This document shows, one piece after another, positions 51,944-59,964 of a stretch of DNA of 64,000 bases. Under the pieces are notes generated by a model that did no database searches, was not told where the DNA came from, and saw only the letters and a list, made by a program, of their open reading frames with translations. Source of the DNA: JBHYDC01 sp051861205 (GTDB taxonomy: Bacteria; Pseudomonadota; Alphaproteobacteria; Rhizobiales; Pleomorphomonadaceae); NCBI GenBank assembly GCA_051861205.1, contig JBHYDC010000009.1:62001-126000 (forward strand), read 5' to 3'. The position numbers and the translations under genes were made by a program. The first letter of the stretch is position 1. Each line of letters begins with the position of its first letter.

Positions 51944-52291
51944 ATGCGAATGCTCGTTTTGGCCAGTACGGTGGCGGGCGCGATGGCGGCGCCGGGTGCC
52001 TCTGCGCAGGGTGCGGCCAATGATTACCCAACCGAGGTCCGCGCCGATTATGTGTTCGCCTGCATGAAGGCGAACGGGGAGGATCAGGCGATGCTGCGGC
52101 GGTGCTCCTGCTCGATCGACGTGATCGCCACCATCATTCCCCATGCCCGCTATGAGGAAGCCTCCACGTTCCTGTCACTCGGCCAGATGACGGGCGAAAC
52201 GGGGGCTCTGTTCCGGCAGGCGGCAGGCGGCAAGGCAGCGGTCGGCGATCTCCGCCGCGCACAGGCGGAGGCGGAAATCCGCTGCTTCTGA
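51944..52291 (+). CDS. Small secreted cysteine-containing protein next to the xox cluster (115 aa)
   Basis: Family not named. Signal peptide MRMLVLASTVAGAMAAPGAS with cleavage near AQG. The mature part (about 90 residues) has cysteines in ADYVFACMKANG, LRRCSCSIDVIATIIP and EIRCF, and the helical segment YEEASTFLSLGQMTGETGAL. Similar small proteins are recalled near methanol dehydrogenase genes. It lies upstream of the convergent SoxYZ-like gene. GTG 51941 is an alternative start; GGGAG precedes both. Confidence 0.7.
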   Translation: MRMLVLASTVAGAMAAPGASAQGAANDYPTEVRADYVFACMKANGEDQAMLRRCSCSIDVIATIIPHARYEEASTFLSLGQMTGETGALFRQAAGGKAAVGDLRRAQAEAEIRCF

Positions 52292-52299
52292 GCGTCGCC

Positions 52300-53130
52300 T
52301 TAAGATGCGCCGGATTCCACCGGCACCTCGGCCTTGAAGGTCTTCTGCTCGGTATCGACGGCCTCCACGGCGATCCGGTCGGCGCCGTTCGGTACATAGG
52401 AGAAGCGGATGTTGGGATCCTCCGAAAGCGAGATGCCGCCGGACACTTTCAGGATCGCATCGTCGCCCTGGCGGACGGTCATGTCGGTGATGAACCAGGC
52501 CGGGATGTAGTTCCGCGTCACCTGATCCATCTGAAGGCCGGAGTATTGCGGGTGACGGATCATCACCTGCGCCTCGCGGCGGTCAGCGGTGGCAAGGCCG
52601 AATTGCTTCACTTTGATCCGGCCGACATCGGCCAGCGCCTGCGCTTCATTCTTGAGCGCGGGCGCGGAACAGCCGCCGGACGCCTTCACATAGCGCTCCA
52701 CCCCATAGAGTTTGCCGTCGCTGGCCTCGGCCACCGCGTGCACCTTGGTATAGGCGTTCACGCGCACGCGCGTCTCGATGCGGTTCACGCCGGCTTCCGG
52801 ACCAAGCTCGAACACGGCGGCGACTGGCGAGGGGTTCTGGTCGATGACGAGGGTGATCTTGGTGATGACGGGACCGGTTGCGCCGGCGAGCGTGGTTGCG
52901 ATCACCATCGGCACGATCGCGGCGTCTTCGGCCCGGGTGGGGGCGTCGAGGGTGAGGACGCCGGTTCCATCCGCGATCGGGCGATCGCCGAAAACATCCG
53001 TGATGATGCCAGCCCAGACGGTGTCGGCCTCGGCCGTTTCGGCGGCTGATTGGGCGGATGCGTGGGAGGCCAAGACGAGCGCCATGCAGGCTGCGGCAAG
53101 GCCGTTGAGGGGGCTGAATTTCGATAACAT
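52300..53130 (-). CDS. Quinoprotein dehydrogenase-associated SoxYZ-like carrier (276 aa)
   Basis: Secreted fusion of SoxY-like and SoxZ-like domains found with PQQ dehydrogenases. Signal peptide about 26 residues (ACMALVLASHASA). The SoxY part ends at YVKASGGCSAPALKNEAQAL, with the conserved GGC cysteine. The SoxZ part begins KVKQFGLATADRREAQVMIR and includes HPQYSGLQMDQVTRNYIPAW. Role in methanol oxidation unknown; electron or sulfur-carrier function is proposed by homology. It is 36 bases downstream of the metallohydrolase gene. Confidence 0.9.
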   Translation of the reverse strand: MLSKFSPLNGLAAACMALVLASHASAQSAAETAEADTVWAGIITDVFGDRPIADGTGVLTLDAPTRAEDAAIVPMVIATTLAGATGPVITKITLVIDQNPSPVAAVFELGPEAGVNRIETRVRVNAYTKVHAVAEASDGKLYGVERYVKASGGCSAPALKNEAQALADVGRIKVKQFGLATADRREAQVMIRHPQYSGLQMDQVTRNYIPAWFITDMTVRQGDDAILKVSGGISLSEDPNIRFSYVPNGADRIAVEAVDTEQKTFKAEVPVESGAS

Positions 53131-53166
53131 CGCATCATTCTCCCGTTTCTTTAATGTGAGCCGGGC

Positions 53167-54174
53167 CTACCGCCATTCGAGTTCGGCGTAGGCGGCGGTG
53201 GCGTTGCGGGTGTTGTACTGATCGAACAACGCCCAGTTTCCCGCTTCGGATCGCCCGGCCGTCGTCGCGGCCTCCGACAGCGGTACCCCCGCCTCGATCG
53301 CGGCGCGGACGTCTTTCTCCAGCGCCTTGAAGTAGCGCGTCTGAGGCTCCAGCGCGTCCGGCCAGGGCGAGGAAACCGGGCCGTGGCCGGGTATGACCTG
53401 CCGGGCCGGTACGGCGCGGAGCGCTTCAATCGCAGCGAGCCAGCCAGTCAGGCTTCCGTCCAGCGTCGGCAGGTGGTCCAGGAACACCAGATCGCCCGCA
53501 AACAGCGTTCCCGTCGCTTCGTCCAGCACCGTGAGGTCGTTGTCCGTGTGCGCGGCGGAGTAGGCGGTCAGTATGAGCTTGCGGTTTCCAAGGTCCAGTT
53601 CCAACCGGTCCTCAACCTCCAGCGTGATGGGCACGAGGGCGACATCGGCGACGGCAGCCGCGCCCATTTCCTCCGATGCGGACGCGACATAGTGCTCGAA
53701 GCGAGCCTTAAGCGCGGCGTTCAGTCGCGCATGACCCGCGAATGCGACATCGGGTCCCACAAATGCTGCATTGCCGAAGACGTGGTCGAGGTGCATGTGC
53801 GTATTGATGACGTAACGAACCGGGAGGATCGTTCGTTCTCTGATCGCCTTCAGCAGCGCGCGCCCCTCGGCCGGCGACCCGCCGGTGTCGATAACCGCCA
53901 CGGAACTGTCGCCGACGATGAAGCCGACATTCGCGATCGCGCCTTGGTTTTCCCCGGACATTAGCGAAATCTCGCCCTGATGAGCGAACACGCCGGGCGC
54001 GACTTCCACTAAGTTAAGATCACCCGCAGAGGTTTGCAAAGAAAACGCTAAAAGACCAAAAATATATGTGATTAAAAATCGGGATCTGGACAGAATACAC
54101 AATGCTCGTTCGAGGTAGCGGCAAGTGTGCAACGCAAAAGATGTTTTCATTGTGCTATTTACAGCCACATTCAT
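53167..54174 (-). CDS. Quinoprotein relay system zinc metallohydrolase, MBL fold (335 aa)
   Basis: Metallo-beta-lactamase-fold periplasmic hydrolase from quinoprotein clusters. The start at 54174 is chosen for its strong GGGAGG site; N-terminal hydrophobic segment FLITYIFGLLAFSLQTSAG serves as signal. Zinc ligands: YVINTHMHLDHVFGNAAFVG (HxHxDH), AHTDNDLTVL (His) and VIPGHGPVS (His). DSSVAVIDTGGSPAEGRALL is typical. Reads away from xoxF; the two genes are divergent. Confidence 0.9.
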   Translation of the reverse strand: MNVAVNSTMKTSFALHTCRYLERALCILSRSRFLITYIFGLLAFSLQTSAGDLNLVEVAPGVFAHQGEISLMSGENQGAIANVGFIVGDSSVAVIDTGGSPAEGRALLKAIRERTILPVRYVINTHMHLDHVFGNAAFVGPDVAFAGHARLNAALKARFEHYVASASEEMGAAAVADVALVPITLEVEDRLELDLGNRKLILTAYSAAHTDNDLTVLDEATGTLFAGDLVFLDHLPTLDGSLTGWLAAIEALRAVPARQVIPGHGPVSSPWPDALEPQTRYFKALEKDVRAAIEAGVPLSEAATTAGRSEAGNWALFDQYNTRNATAAYAELEWR

Positions 54175-54435
54175 GAGATAGGCCCTCCCTATCAAGCGTG
54201 ATTTAAAAAAACCACGGTAAGCTTCAGAAAAACAACATTTTTTGGCTCTATCAGCTTTGTTCATCGGCTGAACACGCGAGGGAGGTGCGGCTTATTGGTA
54301 AGCCTCGGTAGCGTGTCCCTGCTACTGTAGTTTACTTGCTCATATTCAAAAAGCTGCCTACATTCACATCAGTCGTCGATCGGAACCGGGTCGGCACACA
54401 GAGCACTCATAAAGTGTGATTTAGGGAGAACACTG
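54175..54435 (+). promoter_or_regulatory. Divergent regulatory region upstream of xoxF
   Basis: About 260 AT-richer bases between the metallohydrolase gene and xoxF. GGCTTA-TTGG-TAAGCC (54289-54304) is a perfect 6-bp dyad and GTAGC/GCTAC (54308-54325) a second, adjacent hairpin. GGGAGAAC precedes the xoxF start. Regulators of xoxF are not in the window. Confidence 0.45.
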
Positions 54436-56241
54436 ATGAGAAAAGTGCTTTCAACGGCTTGCATGACAGCAGTTCTGGCGCTGATGAGCAGTGCTGCTTA
54501 TGCAAATGAGGAACTTTCTCAGCTCCAAAAGGACCCGAAAAACTGGGCCATGCAGGCTGGAAACTTTGCGAATACTCGCTGGTCGGAACTGAAGGAAATC
54601 AATAGAGACAACGTGAATGACATGCGCGTTGCGTGGTCCTTCTCAACCGGTGTGCTGCGCGGCCATGAAGGCGGTCCGCTCGTTATCGGCGACGTGATGT
54701 ATGTCCACACGCCATTCCCCAACATGGTTTATGCGCTCGATCTCAACGACAACGGCTCGATTCTCTGGAAGTACGAGCCCAAGCAGGATCCGGGCGTCAT
54801 TGCTGTCATGTGCTGCGACACGGTGAACCGTGGTGTGGCTTTTGCCGACGGCAAGGTGATCCTGCATCAGGCCGATACGACGGTGGTGGCGCTCGATGCC
54901 AAGACCGGCAAGGTGGTCTGGTCAGTCAAGAATGGCGATCCTTCCAAGGGCGAGACCGGCACGGCCGCGCCGCACGTCTTTGGCGACAAGGTGCTGATCG
55001 GCATTTCGGGCGGCGAGTTCGGCGTCCGCGGGTCGATCACGGCCTACAACCTGAAGGACGGCTCGCTCGCTTGGCGCGGCTATTCCACCGGTCCCGACAG
55101 CGAAACGCTGATGGATGCCGAAAAGACCACCGTACTCGGCAAGCCCGTCGGCAAGGACTCCAGCCTCGCAACCTGGGAAGGCGAGCAGTGGAAGATCGGC
55201 GGCGGCACGACCTGGGGCTGGTACTCCTACGATCCCGAGTTGAACCTTGTCTACTACGGCACGGGCAATCCCTCGACGTGGAACCCTTCGCAGCGGCCGG
55301 GCGACAACAAGTGGTCGATGACCATTTTCGCCCGAGACCTCAACACCGGCATGGCCAAGTGGGTCTACCAGATGACCCCGCATGACGAGTGGGACTACGA
55401 CGGGGTCAATGAAATGATCCTGACGGACCAGGAAATCGGCGGACAAACCCGCAAGCTCCTGACCCACTTCGACCGCAACGGACTCGCCTACACGATGGAT
55501 CGTGAGAACGGTGAACTCCTGGTCGCGCAGAAATACGACCCGACGGTGAACTGGACCACCGGCGTCGACATGGACAAGAACAGTCCGACTTACGGCCGGC
55601 CCGCCGTCGTGCCGCAATACTCGACCCAGGCCCAGGGCGAAGACGTGAACACGACGGGCGTGTGCCCGGCGGCGCTCGGCACCAAGGATCAGCAGCCTGC
55701 GGCCTATTCGCCGACGACCAAGCTGTTCTACGTGCCGACCAACCACGTCTGCATGGACTATGAGCCGTACCGGGTGTCCTACACCGCCGGCCAACCTTAT
55801 GTCGGGGCGACGCTGTCGATGTATCCCGCGCCCAATTCCCACGGCGGCATGGGCAACTTCATCGCCTGGGACAACATCAACGGCAAGATCGCCTGGTCGA
55901 TCCCCGAGCAGTTCTCGGTGTGGTCGGGTGCGCTCGCCACGGCCGGCGACATCGTCTTCTACGGCACGCTGGAGGGCTACCTGAAGGCGGTCGATCAGAA
56001 GGACGGCAAGGAACTGTTCAATTTCAAGACGCCCTCCGGGATCATCGGCAACGTGACCACCTATGAGCACGGCGGCAAGCAATATGTCGCGGTTCTCTCG
56101 GGCGTCGGCGGCTGGGCCGGCATCGGTCTGGCGGCGGGTCTTACCGAGCCGAATGCGGGTCTCGGTGCGGTCGGCGGCTATGCCGGTCTGTCGAAATATA
56201 CGGCGCTCGGCGGTCAGCTCACCGTGTTCTCGCTGCAGTGA
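54436..56241 (+). CDS. xoxF: Lanthanide-dependent methanol dehydrogenase XoxF (601 aa)
   Basis: Periplasmic PQQ enzyme oxidising methanol. Signal peptide about 23 residues, MTAVLALMSSAAYA. Eight-bladed propeller features: VMCCDTVNRG with the Cys126-Cys127 vicinal disulfide; ligands Glu194 (SGGEFGVRG) and Asn278 (GTGNPSTW); catalytic Asp320 and the extra Asp322 in MTPHDEWDYDGVNE. The DYD pattern marks Ln-binding XoxF, where MxaF has DYA. WSMTIFARDLNTG and PNSHGGMGNFIAWD are also conserved. XoxG and XoxJ genes follow. No mxaF is in the window. Confidence 0.97.
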   Translation: MRKVLSTACMTAVLALMSSAAYANEELSQLQKDPKNWAMQAGNFANTRWSELKEINRDNVNDMRVAWSFSTGVLRGHEGGPLVIGDVMYVHTPFPNMVYALDLNDNGSILWKYEPKQDPGVIAVMCCDTVNRGVAFADGKVILHQADTTVVALDAKTGKVVWSVKNGDPSKGETGTAAPHVFGDKVLIGISGGEFGVRGSITAYNLKDGSLAWRGYSTGPDSETLMDAEKTTVLGKPVGKDSSLATWEGEQWKIGGGTTWGWYSYDPELNLVYYGTGNPSTWNPSQRPGDNKWSMTIFARDLNTGMAKWVYQMTPHDEWDYDGVNEMILTDQEIGGQTRKLLTHFDRNGLAYTMDRENGELLVAQKYDPTVNWTTGVDMDKNSPTYGRPAVVPQYSTQAQGEDVNTTGVCPAALGTKDQQPAAYSPTTKLFYVPTNHVCMDYEPYRVSYTAGQPYVGATLSMYPAPNSHGGMGNFIAWDNINGKIAWSIPEQFSVWSGALATAGDIVFYGTLEGYLKAVDQKDGKELFNFKTPSGIIGNVTTYEHGGKQYVAVLSGVGGWAGIGLAAGLTEPNAGLGAVGGYAGLSKYTALGGQLTVFSLQ

Positions 56242-56268
56242 GCGGCGGTTCGATCTGACCTGATCCCT

Positions 56269-56309
56269 TGGCCCGGTGCCTCTCGCGCGTGCGGGGTAGC
56301 GCCGGGCCA
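56269..56309 (+). terminator. GC-rich hairpin between xoxF and xoxG
   Basis: TGGCCCGG (56269-56276) and CCGGGCCA (56302-56309) form an 8-bp stem with a partly paired interior. There is no T-run; it resembles the hairpin after livK and may limit read-through or protect xoxF mRNA. Confidence 0.55.
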
Positions 56310-56352
56310 TCTCTATGACATGGGCCCGCTCGGCCGGAACGGGAGTTGTTCG

Positions 56353-56859
56353 ATGCTCTTCAGGAGTGTGTCATTGGCTTTGGCCGTTGCGATGGCCGCA
56401 CCCGCTTTTGCTGCCGACAGTACGGCGGTGAGCAGCGAAGGGGGCAAGTACTTCGATGCCGAGGGAATTCCGACCTACAACGTCAAAGAAGACGGGACAG
56501 TCGATTGGTACACCTACTCCGGGTTTCGGATGTATCATTCGGAATGTCACGTCTGTCACGGACCGGATGGGCTGGGTTCGTCCTACGCTCCGGCGCTACA
56601 TGATTCGCTGCAACGGCTCGATTACTATAAATTCATGGAAATCGTGGCGAGCGGGCAGCAAAACGTTGCAATGCAGGGCGGCAGTCAATCTGTGATGCCG
56701 GCGTTCGGAACCAATAAGAACGTGATGTGCTACATCGACGATCTCTACGTCTACTTGCGCGCACGCGCCGACGACAAGATCGGGCGCGGCCGTCCGGCTA
56801 AGAAGGAGCCGAAGTCGGAGGAGGCCCGCAAGGCGCAGGACGAGTGTATGAGCGGCTGA
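56353..56859 (+). CDS. xoxG: Cytochrome c XoxG (168 aa)
   Basis: Periplasmic electron acceptor of XoxF. The start at 56353 gives signal peptide MLFRSVSLALAVAMAAPAFA with AD following; GGGAG precedes it. The haem motif is ECHVCHGPDGLGSSYAPAL (Cys65, Cys68, His69), and the distal Met is likely in SVMPAFGTNKNVMCYIDDLY. The basic C-terminus GRGRPAKKEPKSEE is common. xoxJ starts 15 bases after its stop. Confidence 0.94.
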   Translation: MLFRSVSLALAVAMAAPAFAADSTAVSSEGGKYFDAEGIPTYNVKEDGTVDWYTYSGFRMYHSECHVCHGPDGLGSSYAPALHDSLQRLDYYKFMEIVASGQQNVAMQGGSQSVMPAFGTNKNVMCYIDDLYVYLRARADDKIGRGRPAKKEPKSEEARKAQDECMSG

Positions 56860-56874
56860 GGAGGACACTCTCCG

Positions 56875-57747
56875 ATGACGGCAATAAAGACAGTCCTGGC
56901 GGTGATCCTGAACCTGAGCCTCGCCGCCGCTGGATGCGGGGTGGCGGCGGCGCAGGATGCCGGCCCTCCGGCCGCCGCCGAGCCCCGGTTCGGCGAGGCT
57001 GTGGAACTGGTGGATCCGAAGACGCTGAGGGTATGCGCGGATCCGGCCAGCCTTCCCTTTTCCAACGAAAAGCACGAGGGCTTCGAAAACAAGATTGCTG
57101 CGTTTTTGGCCGAGAAGCTCGGCAAGGGTATCGCCTACACTTGGTACCCCATGGCGACGGGCTTTGTGCGCCGGACCCTCAGTGAGCACCGCTGCGATGT
57201 GATCATCGGCTATGCCCAAGGCGATGAACTCGTGCAGAACACCAACGCCTATTACCGCACCACCTATGTGCTCGTGACCAAGCCCGGATCAAAGGCCGAC
57301 GGCATCGAAACCCTTGAGGATCCCCGGCTCAAGGACCTCAAGATCGGGCTGGTGGCCAACACGCCGCCGGGCAATCTTCTCGCGGTCAATGGGTTGATGG
57401 GGCATGTCAAACCCTATCCGCTGATGGTCGACACCCGCGCCACCCATGTTCCGGAGATGATGATCCAGGATCTGAAGGACGGCGTGACGGACGTCGCCGT
57501 CATGTGGGGGCCGATCGGCGGTTATTTCGCCAAGCAGAACGGGCTGAACGTGACCCCGCTGGTGAAGGAGACCAAGGGGCCGCGCATGGCTTATCGCATC
57601 ACCATGGGCGTGCGGGCGTCGGATCAGAACTGGAAGCGGCAGCTCAACACGCTGATCGCGGAGAACCAGAAAGAGATCGACGCCATTCTGCTCGACTACG
57701 GCGTGCCGATCCTGGACGAGAAAGACCGGCCGATCACGGGAGGCTGA
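56875..57747 (+). CDS. xoxJ: XoxJ, quinoprotein-associated periplasmic binding protein (290 aa)
   Basis: Solute-binding-protein-like XoxJ, proposed to activate XoxF. Signal peptide about 26 residues (AVILNLSLAAAGCGVAAAQ). The family 3-type fold is recognisable: TLRVCADPASLPFSNEKHEG, GFVRRTLSEHRCDVIIGYAQ, NTNAYYRTTYVLVTKPGSKA and VTDVAVMWGPIGGYFAK. Two mature cysteines (RVCAD, HRCDV) are the family's disulfide. Follows xoxG at 15 bases and is 7 bases from the CXXCW-motif gene, so one transcript is likely. Confidence 0.94.
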   Translation: MTAIKTVLAVILNLSLAAAGCGVAAAQDAGPPAAAEPRFGEAVELVDPKTLRVCADPASLPFSNEKHEGFENKIAAFLAEKLGKGIAYTWYPMATGFVRRTLSEHRCDVIIGYAQGDELVQNTNAYYRTTYVLVTKPGSKADGIETLEDPRLKDLKIGLVANTPPGNLLAVNGLMGHVKPYPLMVDTRATHVPEMMIQDLKDGVTDVAVMWGPIGGYFAKQNGLNVTPLVKETKGPRMAYRITMGVRASDQNWKRQLNTLIAENQKEIDAILLDYGVPILDEKDRPITGG

Positions 57748-57754
57748 ACGGACT

Positions 57755-58318
57755 ATGGCGAGCGCGATCCGGCTTTTCCTCGCGGCGGCGTTCCTGGCCA
57801 TCACAGTGCCATCCGCCCCGGCGGCCGGCGTGCCGGAACCGGACGGCTACCGGATGGAGGAATATCGTGCCTCCGTTCCAGAAACCCTGAAGGGTGCCCG
57901 CGTTCTCGATACCGCCGCCGCCGAGGTTTTGTGGGAAAGCGGTGGCGCGGTGTTCATCGACGTCTTGCCCAAACCGCCAAGGCCGAAACTGCCGCCGGGC
58001 ACCGTGTTCCGCCTGCCAGAGCACGACGATATTCCAGGCTCGATCTGGCTACCGGATGTGGGCTACGGCGCGCTTTCAAGCGATATGGCGGCCTATTTCA
58101 AGGAGAACCTCGACCGGGCGCTTGGCGGGGATGCCGGGAAAACGGCCGTGTTCTACTGTCTCACCGATTGCTGGATGAGTTGGAATGCGGCCAAGCGGGC
58201 GATCGAGTGGGGCTATTCGAACGTGGCGTGGTATCCTGGCGGAGCGGACGGCTGGGCAAAAGCGGGCTTGCCGCTGGAGCGGAGGACGCCGGTTCCCCGG
58301 CCGGGCATGGACGAGTAG
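57755..58318 (+). CDS. PQQ-dependent catabolism-associated CXXCW-motif protein, rhodanese-like (187 aa)
   Basis: Secreted rhodanese-like protein. Signal peptide about 23 residues (RLFLAAAFLAITVPSAPAAG). EYRASVPETLKGARVLDTA, GGAVFIDVLPKPPRPKLPPG, IPGSIWLPDVGYG and the signature FYCLTDCWMSWNAAKRAIEW with GYSNVAWYPGGADGWAKAGL. The cysteine pair replaces the normal rhodanese loop. Role in quinoprotein metabolism unknown. Ends 10 bases before the convergent ABC ATPase gene. Confidence 0.93.
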   Translation: MASAIRLFLAAAFLAITVPSAPAAGVPEPDGYRMEEYRASVPETLKGARVLDTAAAEVLWESGGAVFIDVLPKPPRPKLPPGTVFRLPEHDDIPGSIWLPDVGYGALSSDMAAYFKENLDRALGGDAGKTAVFYCLTDCWMSWNAAKRAIEWGYSNVAWYPGGADGWAKAGLPLERRTPVPRPGMDE

Positions 58319-58328
58319 CGCCCGCGAA

Positions 58329-59048
58329 TTACGCCACCAGCCCCGGCCAGTCCCGCACCAGCGCCGCGCGCATCGCCTCCACGTAAGCCTCGTCGCGCTC
58401 CTCCTGCGGCCGGTCCAGCCTGATTTCGGCGACGACGTGGGAGGGGCGTGGGGCGAAAAGGACGATGCATTCGGCAAGCTGGATCGCCTCGCGCACATTG
58501 TGGGTCACTATCAGCGTAGTCGGGCGGTAGCGCCGCCAAATGCCGAGCACGAGGTGGCGCAGGCGCAGCGCGGTGGTTTCGTCCAGCGAGGTGAAGGGCT
58601 CGTCCAGCAGCAGCACGTCGGGGTCGATCGCGAGTGCGCGGGCGAGCGAGACGCGGCGGGCAAGGCCGAGGGAAAGCTCGGCGGGGTAGCGGGCCCGCAT
58701 CTCATCAAGGCCGAGTTCGGCAAAGAGAGGGCCGGGGTCAAAGCTCGCGGGTTTGTCGAGCACGAGGCGGACGTTCTGCTCCACCGTTCGCCACGGCAAC
58801 AGGCGCGGCTCCTGAAACACGAAGCCGATGCGCGTGCCCGGCGTGATCGCGATACTGCCCTCGAAATCCGTGTCGAGACCGGCGAGAATACGCAGCGCCG
58901 TCGTCTTGCCGCAGCCGGAAGGGCCGATCAGCGCGGTGAGCCCGCCGGCGGGTACGGTGAGATCAAGGCCACGTATCGCCTCCACCGTGCCGCCCTCGGC
59001 GCCGGTGTAGACCTTGCGGGCGATGTGGATCTCAAGCGGTTCGGACAC
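58329..59048 (-). CDS. ABC transporter ATPase, nitrate/sulfonate/taurine type (239 aa)
   Basis: The GTG start at 59048 overlaps the permease gene by 17 bp. Walker A LIGPSGCGKTTALRILAGLD, signature LSLGLARRVSLARALAI, Walker B VLLLDEPFTSLDETTA, switch histidine LIVTHNVREAIQLA. The signature loop reads LSLGLA, a slight change from the usual LSGGM. No substrate-binding protein gene is attached, except that xoxJ lies nearby. Ligand unknown. Confidence 0.92.
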   Translation of the reverse strand: MSEPLEIHIARKVYTGAEGGTVEAIRGLDLTVPAGGLTALIGPSGCGKTTALRILAGLDTDFEGSIAITPGTRIGFVFQEPRLLPWRTVEQNVRLVLDKPASFDPGPLFAELGLDEMRARYPAELSLGLARRVSLARALAIDPDVLLLDEPFTSLDETTALRLRHLVLGIWRRYRPTTLIVTHNVREAIQLAECIVLFAPRPSHVVAEIRLDRPQEERDEAYVEAMRAALVRDWPGLVA

Positions 59049-59793
59049 GCCAGCGGTTCGCCCGTATTTCCAAGGGTTGCAGGATGAGAAGTTCGATGGC
59101 CAGCATGACGCCGACGAAGGCGATCGCATAGGCCAGAATTGACGTCACATCAAAGAGTTGGAAGAACATGTTAAGCTGAAATCCAACGCCGTTGGAACGG
59201 CCGAGCAGTTCCACGACGAGCACGATCTTCCAAACCAGCGACAGGCCCGAGCGGGCGGCGGCGGCGATGTAGGGTTGCAACTGCGGGAGCACGATATCGG
59301 TGAGGCGCCGCCGCCAGGGCAGGCGGAAGGCGGCCGCCATTTGGTCGAGATCGGGGTCCAGCGCGCGGGCGCCTTCGCGGATCGTGACGATAACGTTGGG
59401 CAGTTTGTTGAGTGCCACCGCCCCAATCGCCGCCACCTCGTTCAGGCCGAACCAGACATAGGCGAGAATGATGATCACCAGCGCCGGCAGGTTCAGGAGC
59501 ACCACCAGCCAAAGGTCGAGCGCCCTGTCCACCACCCGGCTTCGGCCCATCGCCAGACCAATCGCGATGCCCATCGCCATGGCGATGACAAAGGACGCGA
59601 ATACGCGGGCCAGCGTGCAGCCGAGATGCCAGGGCAGATCGCCGGAACGGATCTCGGCGGCCATGACTCCGGCAACCGCCCAAGGCGCGGGCAGCACCCG
59701 GCCGCCAACCTGAAGCGCGGCCACCGACCACAGCGCAAGCAGCGCCAGGGCAGACAATAGCGCGATCGGCATGCGGGAGGGTACGGGGCGCAT
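59032..59793 (-). CDS. ABC transporter permease, nitrate/sulfonate/taurine type (253 aa)
   Basis: The start at 59793 (MRPVPSRMPIALLSALALLA) is preferred; the frame extends to 59988 without homology. Six hydrophobic segments; EAA-like coupling loop KLPNVIVTIREGARALDPDL followed by DQMAAAFRLPWRRRLTDIVL and PQLQPYIAAAARSGLSLVWK. Pairs with the ATPase gene downstream. It is divergent from cysQ. Confidence 0.9.
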   Translation of the reverse strand: MRPVPSRMPIALLSALALLALWSVAALQVGGRVLPAPWAVAGVMAAEIRSGDLPWHLGCTLARVFASFVIAMAMGIAIGLAMGRSRVVDRALDLWLVVLLNLPALVIIILAYVWFGLNEVAAIGAVALNKLPNVIVTIREGARALDPDLDQMAAAFRLPWRRRLTDIVLPQLQPYIAAAARSGLSLVWKIVLVVELLGRSNGVGFQLNMFFQLFDVTSILAYAIAFVGVMLAIELLILQPLEIRANRWRVRTA

Positions 59794-59964
59794 TATGCCT
59801 TGAGTTTGGGGCGCTGGCCCGGACGGGTCAATTGGCAGGCTCTGCGGCGAAGGCTGTGACGACCGACCCGGATGAGTGCGATGGCCCCATCTTGCGGGGC
59901 GTTGACAGCCGCGATGGGTCGGCGCTACAGCCGCCTCATTGATGGCCGATGTTAAGGTGGTGCC

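Noticed and set aside
54436..56241. Calcium-dependent MxaF identity for the methanol dehydrogenase
   Set aside because: The active site reads DYD rather than DYA, and the neighbours are xoxG and xoxJ, not mxaJGI.
54922..56310. 462-residue minus-strand frame opposite xoxF
   Set aside because: Antisense shadow; the plus strand is unambiguously XoxF.
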